From contig DAVZXP010000003.1 in the NCBI GenBank assembly GCA_052298855.1, positions 1-64,000 of the forward strand: a stretch of 64,000 nt of DNA, written 5' to 3'. This DNA is from Fimenecus sp052298855. GTDB lineage: Bacteria; Bacillota; Clostridia; Oscillospirales; Acutalibacteraceae. A program made the position numbers and the translations under genes. Below, piece by piece: positions 50,528-59,673 of the stretch (its first letter is position 1; each line of letters starts with the position of its first letter). Under the pieces are notes generated by a model. The model made no database searches. It saw only the letters and a list, made by a program, of their open reading frames with translations, and was not told the origin of the DNA.

Positions 50528-51115
50528 TTAACCGAACATATTCTCAACAAGTCCCGTAAAGCCGAGGAACGAGAGAGATGTGAGGCTTGCCGATATAAGA
50601 GTTATCGGAAGTCCCTGCAGGAATTTCGGAATATCACAGCTTTCAAGCTTTGAACGAACTCCCGCAAACATAACCATCGCAACCATAAAGCCGAGACCTG
50701 CACCGAGGGTGTTTATCATAGCGTGCGAGAATGAATAGCCGTTGTCGATATTAAGTATCGTAACGCCCAAAACCGCACAGTTTGTTGTGATAAGCGGAAG
50801 ATAAATTCCGAGTGAACTGTAAAGTGCCGGAATGTACTTTTTAAGCACGATTTCAACAAGCTGAACAAGTGCCGCAATAACCAAGATAAACACGATAGTC
50901 TGGAGATAGCCGAGACCGTGATTGTCAAGGAACGTATTAAGCGGATATGTTACAGCCGAAGAAAGAAGCATTACGAAAATAACCGCAAGGCTCATTCCGA
51001 CAGCCGTGTTAAGCTTCTTCGATACGCCCAAGAACGGACAGATACCGAGGAACTTTGAAAGAATGTAGTTGTTTGTAAGAATTGCCGTTAAAAGGATTGA
51101 GAAAAATATTTTCAT
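50528..51115 (-). CDS. rnfA: Rnf complex subunit RnfA
   Basis: 195 residues, six membrane helices. It begins with NNYILSKFLGICPFLGVSKKL, a conserved block whose cysteine helps hold the intramembrane Fe-S centre shared with RnfE. Starts at the base where rnfE ends. Confidence 0.95.
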   Translation of the reverse strand: MKIFFSILLTAILTNNYILSKFLGICPFLGVSKKLNTAVGMSLAVIFVMLLSSAVTYPLNTFLDNHGLGYLQTIVFILVIAALVQLVEIVLKKYIPALYSSLGIYLPLITTNCAVLGVTILNIDNGYSFSHAMINTLGAGLGFMVAMVMFAGVRSKLESCDIPKFLQGLPITLISASLTSLSFLGFTGLVENMFG

Positions 51116-51822
51116 TATTTTTCAACCTCCTTTTCTCCGCATTTTTCGCCCGAAGCGAGTTTTTCGCAGTTAGCAGCCATCGGGCAAGCTTTACAACCGC
51201 CGAGGGTTGCCTTTTTGCCGCCGCCTGCCTCTGCAAGCTTGTTAGCGCAAGCCATTACAAGACCGAAAACGAAAAATCCGCCGGGAGCCAATACAAATAT
51301 TGTCATAGGAGGTATGCTTTCGGGAAGAATTGCGTGACCGTAAAGTGAGCCTGAACCGAGGAACTCTCTGATAGTACCCATAATTGCAAGCGCACAGGTA
51401 AAGCCGACGCCCATTCCCAAGCCGTCAAGAGCCGAAGCCGCAACGGAGTTCTTACCTGCAAACGCCTCTGCTCTGCCGAGGATGATGCAGTTTACGACGA
51501 TAAGCGGAAGATAAACGCCGAGCTGTTCGTCAAGGGATGGCAAAAATGCCTTTACAAGCATCTGAACGATTGTAACAAAGCCTGCGATAATTACAATATA
51601 GCAAGGAATTCTGACCTTTTGCGGAATTACCTTACGAAGTGCCGAAATAACAATGTTTGAGCATACGAGGACTATCATAGCCGAAAGTCCCATACCGATA
51701 GCACTCTCAAGCGAGGTTGTTGTCGCAAGAGTCGGGCAAGTACCGAGTACAAGTCTTAAAACGGGGTTTTCCTTTATTATACCCTTTGTAAACTCATGTC
51801 CGAGTGATTTCTTATCAGCCAT
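51115..51822 (-). CDS. rnfE: Rnf complex subunit RnfE
   Basis: About 235 residues, six helices. ENPVLRLVLGTCPTLATTTSLESAIGMG is the conserved counterpart of the RnfA block. A C-terminal Cys-rich tail (LGGCKACPMAANCEKLASGEKC) is unusual for RnfE and might bind metal. ATG 51822 has GGAGG 8 nt upstream; a GTG nine bases earlier is less likely. Overlaps rnfG by 8 bp. Confidence 0.93.
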   Translation of the reverse strand: MADKKSLGHEFTKGIIKENPVLRLVLGTCPTLATTTSLESAIGMGLSAMIVLVCSNIVISALRKVIPQKVRIPCYIVIIAGFVTIVQMLVKAFLPSLDEQLGVYLPLIVVNCIILGRAEAFAGKNSVAASALDGLGMGVGFTCALAIMGTIREFLGSGSLYGHAILPESIPPMTIFVLAPGGFFVFGLVMACANKLAEAGGGKKATLGGCKACPMAANCEKLASGEKCGEKEVEK

Positions 51823-52396
51823 TTGCCTCACCTCCTGCCGTCTTGTACAAATCCAAAGCCGTATTTACCGCCGAGGTAACCGCTTTAGAGGTTATTGTCG
51901 CACCTGTCAAAGCCTGAATTTCATTGTCTGACGGTGTGCCTGTCTTAATAACGGAAATTTCCGCATTTTTGTCCTTATACTGATTTAAGAACTTATCGTT
52001 TTTAGCGTTCATACCGAGACCCGCGGTTTCGCTTATCGAAAGGATTGCGACACCCTTAACGCTTCCCTCGGTATCTATGCCGACCATAATATCAATATCT
52101 CCGCCGTAGCCCTTAGCCGAAGTCAGGAACACATAGCCGACTTTTTCTTCGGACTTTGAAAGTCCCTCGAAATATGTATACTGTGTGCCGTCCTTTTCAA
52201 CTGTCTTTTCATCCGAAAAGCTCTCGGCATCGCTCAAAACCACCTTTTTGGTATTGTTCTGGGTTTCAATGGCAAGCTGTTCGATTTTCGGAGCAGTTAC
52301 CATATTTGTAACCGCCAAAAGAGCCGTAACGACAAGACAAATTATAAAGAGTGAAACGGCAGGAACTAAAATTTCTTTTGCGTTTAACTTTTTCAT
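51815..52396 (-). CDS. rnfG: Rnf complex subunit RnfG (covalent FMN)
   Basis: 193 residues. One N-terminal helix and an FMN-binding domain with LTGATITSKAVTSAVN, whose threonine takes the covalently linked FMN attached by ApbE, encoded in the same operon. Faces outside. Overlaps rnfD by 4 bp. Confidence 0.93.
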   Translation of the reverse strand: MKKLNAKEILVPAVSLFIICLVVTALLAVTNMVTAPKIEQLAIETQNNTKKVVLSDAESFSDEKTVEKDGTQYTYFEGLSKSEEKVGYVFLTSAKGYGGDIDIMVGIDTEGSVKGVAILSISETAGLGMNAKNDKFLNQYKDKNAEISVIKTGTPSDNEIQALTGATITSKAVTSAVNTALDLYKTAGGEANG

Positions 52397-53412
52397 TTTG
52401 CCGCCTCCTCTTTTTTAACCTTCTCTTTAATGAAGCCAAACGGTTTTTGTGCCGTAAGATTATCAATGTGAGGAACAAGAATGTTCATAAGAATAATCGA
52501 GAACGATACACCCTCGGGGAGTGAGCCGAAAACCCTTATAAGCGAGGTTATAATACCGCAACCGATCGCAAAGATTATCTTGCCTCTGAAGTTTATCGGT
52601 GAGGTGGTGTAGTCGGTAGCCATAAACACAGCACCGAGCAAGAGTCCGCCTGCCATAAGCTGATAGAGAACAAACGGAACGCTGCCCTTGCCTACGATAA
52701 GCATAATAACGGCAACCGTTCCGATATAGAAAAGCGGAATTGTCGGTGAGATAACCTTTCTGATAAACAGATAAAGAGCGCCTAAAATAATAGCCGCCGC
52801 ACAGGTTTCACCGAGGCAACCGCCACGAACGCCGAAGAACATTTTTGCAAGCTCGGGAAGCTCGGGACTGTTCAAGGTCTGTGCGATACCATCTGAATTA
52901 TACTTGCCTGCAAACTGTGCCAAAGGAGTTGCCGTTGTAACTGCGTCAAGTGTTTTAATTCTCCACGCAAACGGAGCAACATAGTCGTTTACATAGGTCG
53001 GGAAAGATGTCATAAGAACAATTCTGCCGACTAATGCGGGGTTAACAAAGTTCTGACCTATACCGCCGAAGAACTGCTTAACAACGATTATCGCAACTGC
53101 GTCGCCGATAATAACCATCCAAAGCGGAATTGTCGAGGGCAGGTTGAACGCAAGCAAAACGCCCGTTACAACTGCCGAAAGGTCGCCTATTGTATTTTCT
53201 CTTTTCATAGCCTTACGGCTTAAAAACTCAAACAAAACGCAGAATACCACGCTCGTCAAGGTTACAAGAAGCGCTCTGAAACCGAAAAGCACTACCGACA
53301 GCACAAGTGCCGGCATAAGCGCAATAACAACGTCGAGCATTATTCCTCTTGTTGTGTCAACGGTTCGTCTGTGCGGCGAAGCGCTGACAGTCAGTTTTCT
53401 CTCCTCGCTCAT
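52393..53412 (-). CDS. rnfD: Rnf complex subunit RnfD (covalent FMN)
   Basis: 339 residues, about nine helices, with DAVTTATPLAQF holding the threonine for covalent FMN. It is the ion-translocating NqrB-like subunit. ATG 53412 overlaps the rnfC stop (ATGA) and follows a G-rich site; the frame extends upstream into rnfC without support. Confidence 0.93.
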   Translation of the reverse strand: MSEERKLTVSASPHRRTVDTTRGIMLDVVIALMPALVLSVVLFGFRALLVTLTSVVFCVLFEFLSRKAMKRENTIGDLSAVVTGVLLAFNLPSTIPLWMVIIGDAVAIIVVKQFFGGIGQNFVNPALVGRIVLMTSFPTYVNDYVAPFAWRIKTLDAVTTATPLAQFAGKYNSDGIAQTLNSPELPELAKMFFGVRGGCLGETCAAAIILGALYLFIRKVISPTIPLFYIGTVAVIMLIVGKGSVPFVLYQLMAGGLLLGAVFMATDYTTSPINFRGKIIFAIGCGIITSLIRVFGSLPEGVSFSIILMNILVPHIDNLTAQKPFGFIKEKVKKEEAAK

Positions 53413-54743
53413 TTCTGCGCCCCCTCTCTGATGATTGCTTTCGCATTTCTCATATACTGAACAAGCGGTCTGCCTGCGGGACACGAATAAGCACACGAGC
53501 CACATTCCATACAAACCATTGCGCCGTATTTCTGAAGTGCGTCAATATCCTTTACCTTTGCAAAGCGTTCGATTTTTGTCGGCATAAGGCTCAAAGGACA
53601 AGCCTTTGCACATCTGCCGCAGGAAATACAATCCGTTTCGGGCTTGATGCTGACATCCTTTTTACCGAGAACAAGAATTGCGTTATTGCTTTTTAACACA
53701 GGTGTGTGGGTGTCGATAATCGAAGTACCCATCATAGGCCCGCCTGCGATGATTTTAACCGGATCTTCTTTATATCCGCCGCAACGGCTTATTATGTAAT
53801 CGATTTCCGTGCCGACGGGAACTCTTATGTTCTGAGGCTCTAAAATCGCCGAGCCGTCAACTGTCATTGACCTTGAAACAAGCGGTTTACCCGTTTTGCA
53901 GTATCTTGACAAAAATGCCGCCGAAGCCACATTCATTACAACACAGCCGACATCTGCCGGAAGCTTTCCGGGCGGTACTTTTCTGCCTGTTGCCGAGAGA
54001 ACCATCATTTTCTCCGCACCCTGCGGATACTTTGACTTCAAGGTCATAACCTTGATTTCGTCGTTTTTGTCCTCTTTCTCGGCTATTCTTTCAAGTACCT
54101 TAATAGCCTCTTTTTTGTTGTCCTCAACCGCTATAATACATTTCTTAAAGCCGAGCATCTCTTTTACAAGATGAACGCCGTTGAAAACGTCCCATGAATT
54201 GTCAAGGCACTCACGGTAGTCAACTGTGATAAACGGCTCGCACTCGGCAGCGTTGATAATAAGCGTGTCGATTCCTGCATCGGGCTTAAAGCCTAACTTA
54301 ACGTGTGTCGGGAAGCCCGCACCGCCGAGACCTACAAGTCCCGAAGCCCTTACAGCCTTTAAGAAGTCCTCTCTTGTGTCGATATTCGGCACTTCAAGTC
54401 CCTCGTAAAGTGCGTTCTCGCCGTCGTTTTCGATAACAACCGCCTGAGTTTTCATTCCCGTTGCGGTTCTAATCTCCTTAACAGCGGTTACCTTGCCCGA
54501 AACAGATGAATGTATGGGCGCTGATACAAATTTGTCCGTATCTCCTATGAGCTGACCTACCTTTACCTCGTCGCCGACCTTGACAACGGGCGTACAGGGT
54601 GCGCCGATATGCTGACTCATCGGAAGCGTAACAAAATCGGGCGCTTCAATTCGTCTTACAGGCATATCCTTGGTGTTCTTGTCATGTGAGACCTTCACAC
54701 CGCCCCGTACTTTTTTGACGGGTTTAATGATTTCAGAGTGCAT
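53409..54743 (-). CDS. rnfC: Rnf complex subunit RnfC (NADH dehydrogenase site)
   Basis: 444 residues, soluble. An N-terminal barrel-sandwich-like segment, the nucleotide/FMN-binding GLGGAGFPTHVK near residue 137, and two C-terminal 4Fe-4S motifs (CISCGRCAKACP; CMECGSCAYSCP). It is the NAD-reducing end of ferredoxin:NAD oxidoreduction. The first Rnf subunit of the operon, starting immediately after the Gx-type membrane protein gene. Confidence 0.95.
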   Translation of the reverse strand: MHSEIIKPVKKVRGGVKVSHDKNTKDMPVRRIEAPDFVTLPMSQHIGAPCTPVVKVGDEVKVGQLIGDTDKFVSAPIHSSVSGKVTAVKEIRTATGMKTQAVVIENDGENALYEGLEVPNIDTREDFLKAVRASGLVGLGGAGFPTHVKLGFKPDAGIDTLIINAAECEPFITVDYRECLDNSWDVFNGVHLVKEMLGFKKCIIAVEDNKKEAIKVLERIAEKEDKNDEIKVMTLKSKYPQGAEKMMVLSATGRKVPPGKLPADVGCVVMNVASAAFLSRYCKTGKPLVSRSMTVDGSAILEPQNIRVPVGTEIDYIISRCGGYKEDPVKIIAGGPMMGTSIIDTHTPVLKSNNAILVLGKKDVSIKPETDCISCGRCAKACPLSLMPTKIERFAKVKDIDALQKYGAMVCMECGSCAYSCPAGRPLVQYMRNAKAIIREGAQK

Positions 54744-55271
54744 TTATTTTCCCCCTTTTCGAGTGATAGTTTCGGTTACCCTTTCGAGAGCAGGCATAAC
54801 CGCCCTCAAAACTGTTCCCGTTACAGCACCTGTTACGGTGCCGCTTATAAGCAACACGGGCGCATATCCCAACACGGATAAATTGCCCGCAGTTATAATC
54901 GCAACAATCAGCTGACCGAAATTATGCACAAGTGCACAGATAATTCCGATTGCCATATATCCTGTTTTCTTGGAAAACTTAAAAAGCAAATACATTGTGA
55001 CGGTGCTGAGTGTTCCGCCGCAAAGGCTCATAAAAAAAGCCGTTACCCCTCGGGTTATGCCTGCAAATAACGCCTTTATAAAGGTAATTGCAAGTGCACT
55101 TACAATCCCCATTGACGAAGCGGCAAACATAGTGGCAATATTCGAAAAGCCCATTTTTGCCCCCGGCGGCATAAAAGCCACAGTCGGAATAAGCCCCTCA
55201 AGATACGAGAGCGTCAGCGCAACCGCCGACAGCACCCCGAACAATGCAATTTTATAGGTGTTATTTTTCAT
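54744..55271 (-). CDS. Gx-type / heptaprenyl synthase component I-like membrane protein
   Basis: 175 residues and about five helices, resembling COG4769-type proteins (annotated as Gx transporter or heptaprenyl diphosphate synthase component I), which look like ECF S components. It directly abuts rnfC and follows the NusG-II-domain gene, a grouping I recall from other clostridial rnf operons. Role in Rnf maturation or flavin/quinone supply is unproven. Confidence 0.75.
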   Translation of the reverse strand: MKNNTYKIALFGVLSAVALTLSYLEGLIPTVAFMPPGAKMGFSNIATMFAASSMGIVSALAITFIKALFAGITRGVTAFFMSLCGGTLSTVTMYLLFKFSKKTGYMAIGIICALVHNFGQLIVAIITAGNLSVLGYAPVLLISGTVTGAVTGTVLRAVMPALERVTETITRKGGK

Positions 55272-55272
55272 A

Positions 55273-55638
55273 TCAATATGTTACGGCGTTAAAACTTGTC
55301 TTTTCTCCTTTTACCGAAAGCACGGTTTTATTCGGCAAGCAAGCCGAAACGTCGCCCGAATTTTTGAGCTTTCCGCTTTTAATACAGGTCTTATCCTTGC
55401 AGTCGCTTTCGAGGAAATAAGCCTCGCCGTTTTCAATTTTTATTTTAATGTTATTATCGAGCGTAATTTCATTGTCAACCGACAGTTTATCGTGATACAC
55501 GGTGTCGCCGTCGATTGTTACCGTAACGTATTTTTCGCCGCCGTTTATGATTTTCGGAATAAGCACCGAAAGCAAAATCAGCACGCCGATTACCGCAAAC
55601 AATATCAAATCACGGCGGGAAATGAGCTTTCTTTTCAT
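55273..55638 (-). CDS. NusG domain II-containing secreted or membrane protein
   Basis: 121 residues. One N-terminal helix (LILFAVIGVLILLSVLIPKII) is followed by a small beta-barrel-like domain containing ESDCKDKTCIKSGKL, the CxxxxC pattern of the NusG_II family (no relation to the transcription factor's function). It should sit outside the membrane. Abuts ApbE and Gx genes with 1-bp gaps. Function unknown; perhaps Rnf assembly. Confidence 0.8.
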   Translation of the reverse strand: MKRKLISRRDLILFAVIGVLILLSVLIPKIINGGEKYVTVTIDGDTVYHDKLSVDNEITLDNNIKIKIENGEAYFLESDCKDKTCIKSGKLKNSGDVSACLPNKTVLSVKGEKTSFNAVTY

Positions 55639-55639
55639 A

Positions 55640-56668
55640 TCATTCCACCGTAAAATCCTTGTCCGTCAAGGTAAACGAGTCTTGAAGTCCGTCCGAAACA
55701 CTGACGGTTTTATCGGAATACACGAAAACAGCCTCCGCATTGTATTTCTGCAAAATCGGATACGAAGCCGCTTCGCCCAAAACAAAGCAAACCGTTGACA
55801 GAGCATCACTTTCAAGCCCCGAATGAGCAACCACCGTGACAGAGCAAAGTCCGTTGTCGGCAGGCTTTCCCGTTGTGAGATTCAAAAGATGATGATAAGT
55901 AACGCCGTCCTTTTCAAAGGTCTTTTCATAGCTTCCCGAGGTCGAAACGAAGCAGGAACTAAGCTTGAGCGTTGCAAAGGTGTCGTTGACCTCACCGAAC
56001 GGATTGCGAATACCGATTGTGAAATTATCCTTGCCCGACGGCTTGCCGTAAAGAGCAAGACTTCCGCCGACAGACACAACCGCACCCTTTATTTCCTCAT
56101 GCGAGAGAAGAATGTTAACCGCCTTGTCGCAAGCAACACCCTTGCCGACCGCACCGAGATTTAATATCTGACCTTGATTAGCTTTAATTGTAAGAGTGCT
56201 CCTGTCAAGCTCAAGCGCAGAGTCGTCGCAAAGAGGGATAGCCGATTTAATTTCCTCGTCGCTCGGAACATTGAAATTGTCCGTATCAAAGCCCCAAAGC
56301 TCGGTCAAAGCGCCCGAAGTTACGGCAGTCTTTTTGCCGGACAGAGAAAAAAGCTCTTTCGTGTTTTCCACAATATCAAAAAGCTCACGGCTGACCTTCA
56401 CGCCGTTTGAAAGGCTTTGATTTGCCGAATAAAGCTCGGCGGACTTGTCATTTTTTGAAATAACCTTGTCCAAGCGTGAAATTTCAGCGGTAATTTCGTC
56501 ACACACGCTCTGACCTGCCTGCGAATTTTTACAATAGGTCTTAACGCTTACGACGCTGCCCATTGAAAACGAGGAAGCCTCCTGCACCTTGCCTGCGCCC
56601 GAACAAGAAGAAAAAGCGAATGTAATTGAAAAAAGGATAAGGAAAACGGCAATTTTCTTTATCTTCAT
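55640..56668 (-). CDS. apbE: FAD:protein FMN transferase ApbE (lipoprotein)
   Basis: 342 residues. The lipobox is TFAFSSC. The ApbE core has SMGSVVSVKTY, LNLGAVGKGVACDKA and YHHLLNLTTGKPADNG. It attaches FMN to the threonines of RnfG and RnfD, encoded downstream, at the outer face of the membrane. ATG 56668 is selected; an upstream GTG is in frame within the spacer. First gene of the nine-gene unit. Confidence 0.93.
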   Translation of the reverse strand: MKIKKIAVFLILFSITFAFSSCSGAGKVQEASSFSMGSVVSVKTYCKNSQAGQSVCDEITAEISRLDKVISKNDKSAELYSANQSLSNGVKVSRELFDIVENTKELFSLSGKKTAVTSGALTELWGFDTDNFNVPSDEEIKSAIPLCDDSALELDRSTLTIKANQGQILNLGAVGKGVACDKAVNILLSHEEIKGAVVSVGGSLALYGKPSGKDNFTIGIRNPFGEVNDTFATLKLSSCFVSTSGSYEKTFEKDGVTYHHLLNLTTGKPADNGLCSVTVVAHSGLESDALSTVCFVLGEAASYPILQKYNAEAVFVYSDKTVSVSDGLQDSFTLTDKDFTVE

Positions 56669-56707
56669 ACTTACACCCACTTTTCGACATTATTATTACA
56701 TTACATT

Positions 56708-56736
56708 ATTATATTATAATTTTTGCTAATGTTCAA
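56708..56736 (-). promoter_or_regulatory. Promoter of the apbE-rnf operon
   Basis: Minus strand TTGAAC, 17 bp, TATAAT. The Rex-like site adjoins the -35 at its upstream edge. Confidence 0.65.
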
Positions 56737-56739
56737 GAA

Positions 56740-56757
56740 TTGTTATATAAATAACAA
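56740..56757. promoter_or_regulatory. Rex-type operator
   Basis: TTGTTA-TATAAA-TAACAA is a perfect inverted repeat equal to the clostridial form of the redox repressor Rex site (TTGTTA N6 TAACAA). It lies between divergent promoters of the rnf operon and an alcohol dehydrogenase, both NADH-linked, which fits Rex control by the NADH/NAD ratio. Confidence 0.75.
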
Positions 56758-56771
56758 TATTATATAAGCTA

Positions 56772-56801
56772 TTGTGTATTATATATGTTTTGTGCTAAAA
56801 T
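56772..56801 (+). promoter_or_regulatory. Promoter of the second alcohol dehydrogenase
   Basis: TTGTGT, 18 bp, TAAAAT, about 17 bp before the start codon; the leader is short. Confidence 0.5.
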
Positions 56802-56818
56802 CTATATGAGGTGAGATT

Positions 56819-57931
56819 ATGTTTTCCGATTTCTATATGCCCGTCAGAGTTTTTTCGGGCAAGGACGCAATTTTCAGAAATAAGGACGTTTTCACAAAAT
56901 ACGGCACGAGGTGTCTTATCGTATGCGGTAAGGGCTCGTCTGTTAAAAGCGGTGCTCTTGGTGATATAAAAACCGTTTTGAACGAAGCCTCGGTTGAATA
57001 CACAATTTTCGACGGCATAACCCAAAATCCGCTTACGACCGACTGTCAAAACGCAGGTCAGGTGGCAAGGGACTTCGGAGTTGAATATATCATAGGCGTC
57101 GGCGGAGGAAGTCAGCTTGACGCTTCAAAGGCAATAGCCGTCTATGCCTCGAACAAGCTTTTATCGGCAGACGATATATATACGGGAGACTCTATGCTTC
57201 CTCCCCTGCCCGTAATTTTGGTGGGCACAACCTCGGGTACGGGAAGTGAGGTCACGGGCGTTTCAGTGCTCACAAACGAAAGCGGAAGAAAAAAGAGCGT
57301 AAGCGGCGAAAACTACTACGCTAAGGTGTCCTTTGCCGATCCGAAATATACATATTCTATGCCTATGGGTGTTACGGTTTCGACGGCAATCGACGCTTTT
57401 TGCCACGCAGTCGAAAGCCTTTTATCCAATAAATCGGGCGAGCAGTCGAAAATGTATTCAAAGCGTGCAATCCCGTCAATTTGGAATTCGCTTACAAAAA
57501 TGGAAAAAACAAACGAGCTTCCCGACAAGGACACAAGAGATGAACTGTACGCCTGCTCGCTTTTTGCGGGACTTGCGATAAATTCCACAGGCACCTGCTA
57601 TCCGCACACCCTCGGCTACACGCTCACAGAGGATTACGGCTTACCGCACGGACTTGCCTGCGCTGTATTTTTGCCGTCATTCGTAAAGCGTGCGCTTGAA
57701 TATAAAAACGCAGAGGCTACGGAGCTTTTGTCAATGATAAATATGAATTATCCCGAATTTGAACGCACGGTTTTCTCGATTGTCAAGTCAGATGATATTT
57801 CAATGACGAACGAACAAATCAAAGCATACTGCGAGCGTTGGGAAAACGTCAAAAACTTTATAAATTCCCCCGGCGGATTTACCGTAACGGACGCAGAAAG
57901 CGTTCTTTCAGAGCTGTTTTTGAAAAACTGA
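56819..57931 (+). CDS. Iron-containing alcohol dehydrogenase
   Basis: 370 residues of the same group as the enzyme near 38 kb but clearly divergent: GVGGGSQLDASKAIAVY near 100, GTTSGTGSEVTGV, and metal ligands in STAIDAFCHAVESLL and YPHTLGYTLTEDYGLPHG. Start ATG 56819 is preceded by GAGGTGAG. Predicted Rex control and shared spacer with rnf suggest a role in disposing of NADH by alcohol formation. Shorter C-terminal region than the first paralog. Confidence 0.9.
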   Translation: MFSDFYMPVRVFSGKDAIFRNKDVFTKYGTRCLIVCGKGSSVKSGALGDIKTVLNEASVEYTIFDGITQNPLTTDCQNAGQVARDFGVEYIIGVGGGSQLDASKAIAVYASNKLLSADDIYTGDSMLPPLPVILVGTTSGTGSEVTGVSVLTNESGRKKSVSGENYYAKVSFADPKYTYSMPMGVTVSTAIDAFCHAVESLLSNKSGEQSKMYSKRAIPSIWNSLTKMEKTNELPDKDTRDELYACSLFAGLAINSTGTCYPHTLGYTLTEDYGLPHGLACAVFLPSFVKRALEYKNAEATELLSMINMNYPEFERTVFSIVKSDDISMTNEQIKAYCERWENVKNFINSPGGFTVTDAESVLSELFLKN

Positions 57932-57947
57932 ATTTTACATAAAAACT

Positions 57948-57985
57948 CCCCCGATTACGAATTATTATCGCAGTCGGGGGTAATT
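57948..57985. terminator. Terminator between adh and the NhaC-type gene
   Basis: CCCCCGA and TCGGGGG pair across a 19-nt loop, with TAATTTTATTTT after it. Lies between convergent genes. Confidence 0.75.
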
Positions 57986-58001
57986 TTATTTTGTTTTATT
58001 G

Positions 58002-59603
58002 TCAGTTTTTAGCTTCAACGGGCATTTTGTTCTTTGTAACGCTTTTAATTACAAGCATTACAGCAACTGTAACGACAGCCATTACGGGAAGAACAACATA
58101 CCACTTCTGAACGAAGCCTGCAAGGATATAGCCGACAAATGAAATTACGGCAACTGTTATCGAATACGGAATCTGCGTCGAAACGTGGTTGAGGTGCTGA
58201 CACTGTGCGCCTGCCGAGGACATAATCGTTGTATCCGAAATCGGAGAGCAATGGTCGCCGCAAACAGAGCCTGCAAGGCAAGCCGACATACCGATAATGC
58301 CTATCTCGCTGCCGACGGGGAAGATTGCGATAACAATCGGAATAAGTATGCCGAAGGTGCCCCAAGATGTGCCTGTCGCAAAGGAAATAGCAACCGCAAC
58401 AAGGAAGATGATTGCCGGGAGGAATTTATCGAGTGTTCCTGCACTTTCAAGTGCCGTCTTTACGAAAACGTCGGACTCAAGAAGTCCCGTCATATTTTTA
58501 AGAGTTGTTGCAAGCGTCAAAATGAGAATCGGAGGTACCATTGCGATAAAGCCCTTCGGAATGCAATCGAAAGCCTCTTTTGCGGGGATAAGACGTCTTG
58601 CGATAAAGTATGCGATGGTTACGACAAGTGCGATAATTCCGCCCCACGGAAGTCCCTCTGTTGCGTCTGTGTTTGAAAATGCGCTTACAAATGTTTCGCC
58701 GTCGAGTATTCCGCCCTTATACACAAGTGCGAACACGCATACGACTATAAGCACGATAATCGGGAAGATAAGGTCAATGACCTTGCCCTTTGAGGTAGCA
58801 GGCTCCTCGTCCTCGCCGACCTTTTCGCCGTATGTAAACAAATCGCCTTTATTCATAGCGTTGTACTCGTGAAGCTTCATCGGGCCGTAATCAAATTTCA
58901 TTGCGGAAAGCGAAATGATAAACACGAATGTAAGAAGCGAATAAAGGTTGTAGGGAATTGCACTGCAAAACAGTGAAATACCGCTTGTGCCCTCGGGAGC
59001 ATAAGATGAAACTGCGGCAGCCCATGATGAAATCGGAGCTATCATACAAATCGGTGCGGCGGTCGAATCGATAAGATAAGCAAGCTTTGCTCTTGAAACA
59101 TTATGCTTATCCGTAACAGGTCTCATAACTGCGCCGACTGTAAGGCAGTTGAAATAGTCGTCGATAAAAATCAAAACGCCGAGAAGGAAGGTTGCCATCA
59201 TTGCGCCGAAGCGTGATTTAATGTGCTTTGAAGCCCATGTGCCGAAAGCCGCCGAGCCGCCTGCACGGTTGATAAGAGCAACCATTACGCCGAGGAGCAC
59301 AAGGAAGATGAATATACCTGCCTGTGATCTTACAGCCTCAATAAAGCCGTCGTTGATTATTGCGTCCATTGTGGAAAGTCCGCCGAATGAGGTTGACAGA
59401 AGTCCGCCCACAACTATACCTATAAACAATGAGGAATAAACCTCTTTTGTTATGAGTGCAAGCGCAATGGCGATAACCGGCGGAAGAAGCGACCACAAGG
59501 TGCCCGTTGCCGAGGTTATCGAGCCTGTGAATGACGCCGCAAGCATAAATGCCGCAACGACAAGCACAAGAAGAATTTTCGGAAGTGCTTTTTTGAATTT
59601 CAT
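58002..59603 (-). CDS. NhaC-family antiporter, probable lysine transporter
   Basis: 533 residues and about 11-12 helices, with NhaC-type motifs such as ATGTSWGTFGILIPI and GSVCGDHCSPISDTTIMSSAGA. The family is annotated Na+/H+ antiporter, but the gene is preceded by a lysine riboswitch with a terminator. This supports lysine (or lysine/ion exchange) as cargo; NhaC relatives under L-boxes have been proposed as lysine transporters. Single-gene unit. Confidence 0.88.
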   Translation of the reverse strand: MKFKKALPKILLVLVVAAFMLAASFTGSITSATGTLWSLLPPVIAIALALITKEVYSSLFIGIVVGGLLSTSFGGLSTMDAIINDGFIEAVRSQAGIFIFLVLLGVMVALINRAGGSAAFGTWASKHIKSRFGAMMATFLLGVLIFIDDYFNCLTVGAVMRPVTDKHNVSRAKLAYLIDSTAAPICMIAPISSWAAAVSSYAPEGTSGISLFCSAIPYNLYSLLTFVFIISLSAMKFDYGPMKLHEYNAMNKGDLFTYGEKVGEDEEPATSKGKVIDLIFPIIVLIVVCVFALVYKGGILDGETFVSAFSNTDATEGLPWGGIIALVVTIAYFIARRLIPAKEAFDCIPKGFIAMVPPILILTLATTLKNMTGLLESDVFVKTALESAGTLDKFLPAIIFLVAVAISFATGTSWGTFGILIPIVIAIFPVGSEIGIIGMSACLAGSVCGDHCSPISDTTIMSSAGAQCQHLNHVSTQIPYSITVAVISFVGYILAGFVQKWYVVLPVMAVVTVAVMLVIKSVTKNKMPVEAKN

Positions 59604-59620
59604 TTTTACCTCTCCTTAAA

Positions 59621-59652
59621 ATAAAAAAGTACGGTGCAGAAAAGCCCGTACT
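59621..59652 (-). terminator. Riboswitch-controlled terminator
   Basis: Minus strand AGTACGG...CCGTACT hairpin followed by six T and a T-rich tail, between the lysine aptamer and the start codon. The 5' arm can alternatively pair with CGTACT just after the aptamer, which gives an antiterminator. Confidence 0.85.
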
Positions 59653-59673
59653 GAATTAAGTCATAACAAAAGT

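Noticed and set aside
58185..58872. Plus-strand frames opposite the NhaC-type gene
   Set aside because: Shadows of a membrane-protein gene in another frame; no start signals or recognisable domains.
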